Assembly (NCBI GenBank): GCA_029060625.1
Contig: JAIDTO010000033.1
Coordinates: 1-53,967 of the forward strand
DNA: 53,967 nt
Direction: 5' to 3'
Origin: Muribaculaceae bacterium
Lineage (GTDB): Bacteria > Bacteroidota > Bacteroidia > Bacteroidales > Muribaculaceae
Shown piece by piece: positions 50,353 to 53,967 of this stretch. Each line of letters begins with the position of its first letter. Position 1 is the stretch's first letter. The notes beneath the pieces are model-generated. The model made no database searches. It was given only the letters and a program-made list of their open reading frames with translations, and was not told the DNA's origin. Both the position numbers and the translations under genes were made by a program.

Positions 50353-51816
50353 ATGGCAAGAAAAAGTAAGGTAATTTGGAAAGATGGAGTTGATAAGCGA
50401 GAAGTTGGATATTATTCGACACCTTCGTTTATCAGCGAATATCTGACACGCGAAATGCTTGCCATCAATCCAGCTGGTCGATTGGTGCTTGACCCCTCCG
50501 TAGGAAAAGAAGAATTACTGAGTGGTTTCCATCAGGCTGGTAAAGAAATTCTGGGTATAGACATAAACCGCTACAAAGACAATTACGATTACTGTGACTT
50601 TTTACAAAAAAATTTTATCGAATATTACAGTGATCTACAGACCCAGGCAATATTCAAAGGGATGGTGGAGACCGAATATGATTATATCATCGCTAATCCT
50701 CCATATAACTGCCATGAATTAAGCTATATACGGGAAAATAAAAAATGGCTTATGTCGTTGTTTGATGTTGGTGCCCACAATATGTATTCAATGTTTCTGT
50801 CCGCCATGATAGACATGGCGAAAGACGGATGCGTGATAGGGGTGATTATTTCTGATTCGTTCCTTACAGCTTCAATGCATGGCAGATTGCGTAATAAAAT
50901 ATTGCAGGAATGTTCAATACATCAGATTATACTTTGCCCTGCAGATCTCTTTCGATCTCAAAGTGCAGATGTTAGGACGTGTATCCTGTTGCTTCAGAAG
51001 GGTAAAAGTTATCAGAAAGAAGTCATGATATGCAATCGTCCGGCCAATACACATATGTTGGAAGATATTCTCATCAACAGGACATTGGTTGCTACGGAAT
51101 TGGATAGGATTATCCTGCCATGTGTTAAACTGAACAATCAGATTATAGTCGGTGTTCCCAAGGATGTTGTGGATTTATTTAATAATTACCCTGCGATGGG
51201 GGATCTCTACAAATGCATCACCTCCATCTCAACCGGTAACGATTCCAAGTATTTGTCCAGAGTTCCCTTAAAAGGGTTTTCCATCCCATTCTATAAAAAT
51301 CCTGCCAGTAGGAAGTTCAAGGGATATCCGGATGCATATTTGATTGATTCCTACATGGAAGAGTCTTTATGTAAAAAGGACTTCATGGTGCGAAATAAAT
51401 CATATCTTGACAAAGAAGGCATCGCCTGTTCATCTATGGGATTACCTTTCAGTGCAGTTTATCTTCCGCCAGAGGGTGTGACAGGAGTAAATCCAAGTAT
51501 TTTCCCTCCTAAGGATGATATATATTGGCTGATAGCCTATCTCAACAGTTCGCTAGTCACTTATATTGTCAGAGCCGTGCTGATTAGAAGCAATATGGTG
51601 ACATCCGGTTATGTAAGCTGTATTCCAGTAATGGAATTTGATGAGGATGAAAAAAGAATACTGTCATCCATAACTATGGATGCCATAAATGGAGATTTGG
51701 AGCAGGACGATGCAATCAAATTGATAGATAATCTTATTTTTGAGAAAGAAATATTTGGAAGTGAAATTGTCAGGGAAATTCTAAGATACACAAAACATCT
51801 TTCTCAATCAGTTTGA
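50353..51816 (+). CDS. N6-adenine DNA methyltransferase of a type II restriction-modification system
   Basis: A 487-aa enzyme. SAM-binding motif I reads VLDPSVGKEELL (about 45-56; the usual DPxxGxG is altered), with GIDI as motif II. The catalytic motif IV is IANPPYNC (NPPY at 115-118), giving N6-adenine specificity. The C-terminal half (about 230-430, with PLKGFSIPFYKNPASRKFKG and GVTGVNPSIFPPKDDIYWLI) resembles the target-recognition part of Eco57I-type methyltransferases. Coding is AT-richer than the main chromosome genes, suggesting acquisition. It ends 2 bp from the convergent endonuclease gene. Confidence 0.9.
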   Translation: MARKSKVIWKDGVDKREVGYYSTPSFISEYLTREMLAINPAGRLVLDPSVGKEELLSGFHQAGKEILGIDINRYKDNYDYCDFLQKNFIEYYSDLQTQAIFKGMVETEYDYIIANPPYNCHELSYIRENKKWLMSLFDVGAHNMYSMFLSAMIDMAKDGCVIGVIISDSFLTASMHGRLRNKILQECSIHQIILCPADLFRSQSADVRTCILLLQKGKSYQKEVMICNRPANTHMLEDILINRTLVATELDRIILPCVKLNNQIIVGVPKDVVDLFNNYPAMGDLYKCITSISTGNDSKYLSRVPLKGFSIPFYKNPASRKFKGYPDAYLIDSYMEESLCKKDFMVRNKSYLDKEGIACSSMGLPFSAVYLPPEGVTGVNPSIFPPKDDIYWLIAYLNSSLVTYIVRAVLIRSNMVTSGYVSCIPVMEFDEDEKRILSSITMDAINGDLEQDDAIKLIDNLIFEKEIFGSEIVREILRYTKHLSQSV

Positions 51817-51818
51817 TT

Positions 51819-52445
51819 TCAGTTTGTCCCCATTCTTTTTTTCTCGGCAACTGCGACAGCTTCATAGAATAGAGGCAGAAACTCCTCGTTGCTGCGCTCT
51901 ACTGCATAGGATAAATCCTTATAGTAGGCTGATTGTAAGTTGCCATTATTACTGGGATTGATATATATGTCCTTGATCCATGCCACAGGGAAAACTATAG
52001 CCTTATCTATGGTAATGGTCATATTGGCATTGAAATTTATGAAAAAGGTTGCTACATAAAGCATTCTTGTCGGATCATTGTAAAATTGCATCAAACCTTC
52101 GGCCTTAGAGATGTCATCCTTATTCTTCCTGCCGCCCACTACAGCGGACTTAATGTTGATATACAAAGGGAGCCCCGGCTCATAGTAACAAGCCATATCA
52201 TAAACAGAAACCTCCGAATCTGAGGGTATAGCCTTTTTAAGACCGAACTTTGCATGATGCTTTTCAAGGTTCTGAGTTATGATTTCCTCTACGATTCTCC
52301 ATACAGTACGGCCTTTGGCAGCCTTACGCCAGCCGTAAGGGAACTGTTTACGGCTACCTATCTTAATTGGGCCTATTTCATTTACGAGATGGTCTAAACT
52401 ATTTTGTAAAGCATCTCGGTATTGTCGGATCAATTCTGCGGTCAT
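51819..52445 (-). CDS. Probable type II restriction endonuclease
   Basis: A 208-aa protein convergent with the methyltransferase and downstream of the controller gene. No database family is recognised with certainty. A possible PD-(D/E)xK nuclease core is SEVSVYDMACYYEPGLPLYI running into NIKSA, where the Asp and the Lys would be catalytic and the usual second acidic residue is Asn. Further support: small size, basic C terminus, and the gene pairing. Endonuclease function is inferred mostly from context. Confidence 0.65.
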   Translation of the reverse strand: MTAELIRQYRDALQNSLDHLVNEIGPIKIGSRKQFPYGWRKAAKGRTVWRIVEEIITQNLEKHHAKFGLKKAIPSDSEVSVYDMACYYEPGLPLYINIKSAVVGGRKNKDDISKAEGLMQFYNDPTRMLYVATFFINFNANMTITIDKAIVFPVAWIKDIYINPSNNGNLQSAYYKDLSYAVERSNEEFLPLFYEAVAVAEKKRMGTN

Positions 52446-52462
52446 ATAGCTTAATATTATAT

Positions 52463-52684
52463 TTAGAATGACAATAAGTCGGCAGGACTTACCCCAAGTG
52501 CAGATGAGATCTTCTGAATATTTTTCAGGGTAATATTTTTCTCAGATCGTTCGATCATGCCTATATAGGTACGATGTAGGTTTGCAAGTTCAGCAAGTTT
52601 CTCTTGTGATATTCCAAGGTTCATACGCCTGATTCTTACATTTCTAGCAAAAACATCCAATATCTCACTATCTGACTGTTTCAT
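52463..52684 (-). CDS. HTH (XRE) controller protein of the restriction-modification system
   Basis: A 73-aa helix-turn-helix protein: RIRRMNLGISQEKLAELANL and HRTYIGMIERSEKNITLKN form the Cro/C1-type DNA-binding fold. The end, ISSALGVSPADLLSF, is standard for C proteins. It lies 17 bp upstream of the endonuclease gene. C proteins delay endonuclease expression until DNA is methylated. Its -7 box ends 4 nt before the ATG, so it is probably translated from a leaderless mRNA, as in several known C genes. Confidence 0.9.
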   Translation of the reverse strand: MKQSDSEILDVFARNVRIRRMNLGISQEKLAELANLHRTYIGMIERSEKNITLKNIQKISSALGVSPADLLSF

Positions 52685-52688
52685 ATTG

Positions 52689-52730
52689 CAAAGTTAACAT
52701 CAATTCTCTGTTGTATCAACATACTATAGT
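52689..52730 (-). promoter_or_regulatory. Controller-gene promoter with candidate C-protein operators
   Basis: TAACTTTG (52696-52689) lies 20 nt from a GTTG -33-like box (52720-52717), then CAAT and ATG. The -33 box is inside a partial palindrome GTTG-TATCAAC (52710-52720), and a perfect ACTATAGT lies at 52723-52730. These may be autoregulatory operators. Confidence 0.6.
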
Positions 52731-53132
52731 TGGCGCTCATTGTAATATTTATCATGCCAACTGATTTATGCGCCGTTAAGAACTGACATTGTCCGTATGG
52801 ATGCCTAAAATTGAAGCAATTTGTCCTATTATTAGGCCTTTTTTGGATAATTCATTAATTTTGTACCACATGTTTGTAATTTTCACTTGATAGAGTTTCA
52901 ACATGTAGAAAAGTGTGATTTAGTTTTGGGTACTCAAATTTACACATTTCTTTAATTTTACCTATTTTTTTACCGATTTCGTCGGATCTATTCTTCCCGA
53001 TTTCATCGGATACATTATTTCCCAAATCGCTGATTCAAAAATAATAATTACTCGATTTTATGCAAAAATACCGGAACAGTTTCCGATAGAGCGACCATTG
53101 GCATATATACATATGTCGCTTTCTCTGAATAA
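52731..53132. other. AT-rich gap upstream of the controller gene
   Basis: No gene is supported. The only structure seen is two direct copies of CCGATTTC(G/A)TCGGAT at 52973-52987 and 52997-53011 (period 24), each internally palindromic (CCGA...TCGG). They fall in an open stretch reading LPISSD twice, but no start or family is evident. Confidence 0.5.
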
Positions 53133-53608
53133 ACTTACGGAAAAGATGACATCGATAATGCCTCACGCAAGCTTGCAGGGCAGTATGCCGCTCTTCCCAC
53201 CGATGTCAAGCTCCTATTGTAATACTGTGAGTCGCTCCAAGCTATTCTTATCGATAAATGCTTGCTGTTCGGTGAGGCTGTGACCAGAACTAAATATCTG
53301 GACATTGAAAAAGCTCGGCTCGTCCACGCCAAACAACGTAAACTGAAGAAAAAGGCGACAGCAAGAATCAAGCGGATGCTGGTGCACCTACTGGAGATGC
53401 TTGGCCAGGAATAGAGGTAGCTGAACAGGAACCTCGAAGGACTTGTCAAACTGACTGCCGAACAGTCCAAGAGAAGAGGTTGGATGTATGCTCGCAGATG
53501 ATTGAACAACAGCGCATACTGATCAAGTACCGAGCCAAGAACAACGCAAACAGAAAGATGCGTACCAATAAGAAGAACGCCACATACTTTGCTAGGGAAA
53601 TATCATAA
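53133..53608 (+). pseudogene. Decayed Lys-rich coiled-coil protein gene
   Basis: One plus-strand frame reads GKDDIDNASRKLAGQYAALP, then AILIDKCLLFGEAV and KQRKLKKKATARIKRMLVHL, with in-frame TAA (53220) and two TAG (53412, 53418). A change of frame near 53498 leads into MIEQQRILIKYRAKNNANRK, ending at TAA 53606. Helix-rich, heptad-like content across stops and a frameshift indicates a relic. I do not recognise the parent family; proteins of mobile elements are possible. The intact-looking opposite-strand frame here is a shadow. Confidence 0.55.
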
Positions 53609-53895
53609 ACCGAGAAAGAGGAGGGTAGACGGAAACGGATATCCGTATGAAGCATCATTCAATCTTACTAACTTCGGCACATCCAGGGCAACCAATCATA
53701 TCCATATTGGGTATATGTCACCTAAAAGGCTCCATAAAGAGGATAGATACTCGAAATTTTGGTTGATCAATATCGGAACCGAGCATATGGATTATTCTTA
53801 GAAGGCTGCCCATACCCCAATTGAGGAGTGAGGGAAATTAACTAAATATCAAAAAATATTAATGATCAAGTTAAACCATCTTATGTCTGCCATGA
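53609..53895. other. Gap without recognised features
   Basis: No convincing gene, RNA or repeat. A 70-codon TTG-initiated frame (53589-53801) has no recognisable motif and overlaps the relic's end. Confidence 0.4.
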
Positions 53896-53937
53896 GGCTG
53901 TGTCGTAATTAAGGTTTACGGCGCAGCCTTTGTTTTT
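53896..53937 (+). terminator. Intrinsic terminator near the window end
   Basis: GGCTGTGTCGTAA pairs with TTACGGCGCAGCC (13 bp, two G-U) around TTAAGGT, followed by TTTGTTTTT. Confidence 0.8.
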
Positions 53938-53967
53938 AAGGTCTTTGAGGGGTTGTTATTTTCAGGC

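Noticed and set aside
53135-53509. 124-codon minus-strand frame near the window end
   Set aside because: Its composition (Ser/Leu/Arg mixture) is the complement of the Lys-rich helical relic on the plus strand, and it has no motif.
1-53967. tRNA, rRNA or tmRNA genes
   Set aside because: No cloverleaf or conserved rRNA segments were found in the gaps inspected by eye; a tRNAscan or Infernal run would settle it.

Overview
The window is bacterial chromosome from a member of the Bacteroidales, most likely a gut Muribaculaceae relative. The evidence is indirect but consistent. At least ten promoters have the Bacteroidetes form (TTTG, about 20 nt, TAnnTTTG). Genes lack clear Shine-Dalgarno sequences. 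Gene families typical of the phylum are present: Omp28-like proteins, DUF4252, C-terminal sorting-type domains and inositol-lipid genes. No rRNA or tRNA gene was seen.

Layout. 1-5.4 kb: a GH13 lipoprotein, metK behind what reads as a SAM-II riboswitch plus terminator, a UbiA-type prenyltransferase and a YeiH-type exporter. 5.6-8.3 kb: ung, asnA and a SIMPL-domain protein. 8.3-14 kb: a co-oriented lipid locus (two CDP-alcohol phosphatidyltransferases, an acyltransferase, a PAP2/Aur1-like enzyme, GtrA, PgpA and an ATP-grasp protein) that resembles the inositol-lipid locus of Bacteroides but has no inositol-phosphate synthase beside it. 14-18.5 kb: pdxA, rlmN and a PpiD-type periplasmic foldase. 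18.8-23.9 kb: a TolC/HlyD/two-permease efflux operon without an ATPase gene. 24-33.5 kb: rpoN, a low-molecular-weight tyrosine phosphatase, a MATE exporter, a pectinesterase, a DUF3108 protein, an ExbB/ExbD/TonB-like energy module, pdxJ, a small ACT-like protein and nadK. 33.5-46.7 kb: secreted and envelope proteins (two Omp28-like thioredoxin-fold proteins, a tandem pair of unknown secreted proteins, two beta-barrel paralogues), an ECF sigma/anti-sigma/DUF4252 operon and an acyltransferase. 46.7-48.8 kb: an amino-acid permease and a flavodoxin-ferredoxin (EFR1-like) protein.

The last 5 kb is an accessory island. It holds an ISAs1-type insertion sequence with intact ends and a 9-bp target duplication, whose transposase is broken by two in-frame amber codons. 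Next to it is an AT-richer restriction-modification system: methyltransferase, convergent endonuclease, and a controller protein with an apparently leaderless promoter. Decayed sequence follows.

The most unusual feature of the window is its intergenic DNA. More than a dozen gaps carry degenerate short-period 'stutter' repeats of different units (TTAAGAG, GGAGAGTG, ATAATGCATAATTCAT, TTAAGTCTTGAG and others). Some run into coding sequence: inside rpoN, at the C terminus of the PAP2 gene and at the start of an acyltransferase. Separately there are small families of dispersed palindromes (GGCGGTT...AACCGCC followed by TCCCAT; GGACGCACG...CGTGCGTCC; GCRCAC-GGA-GTGYGC).
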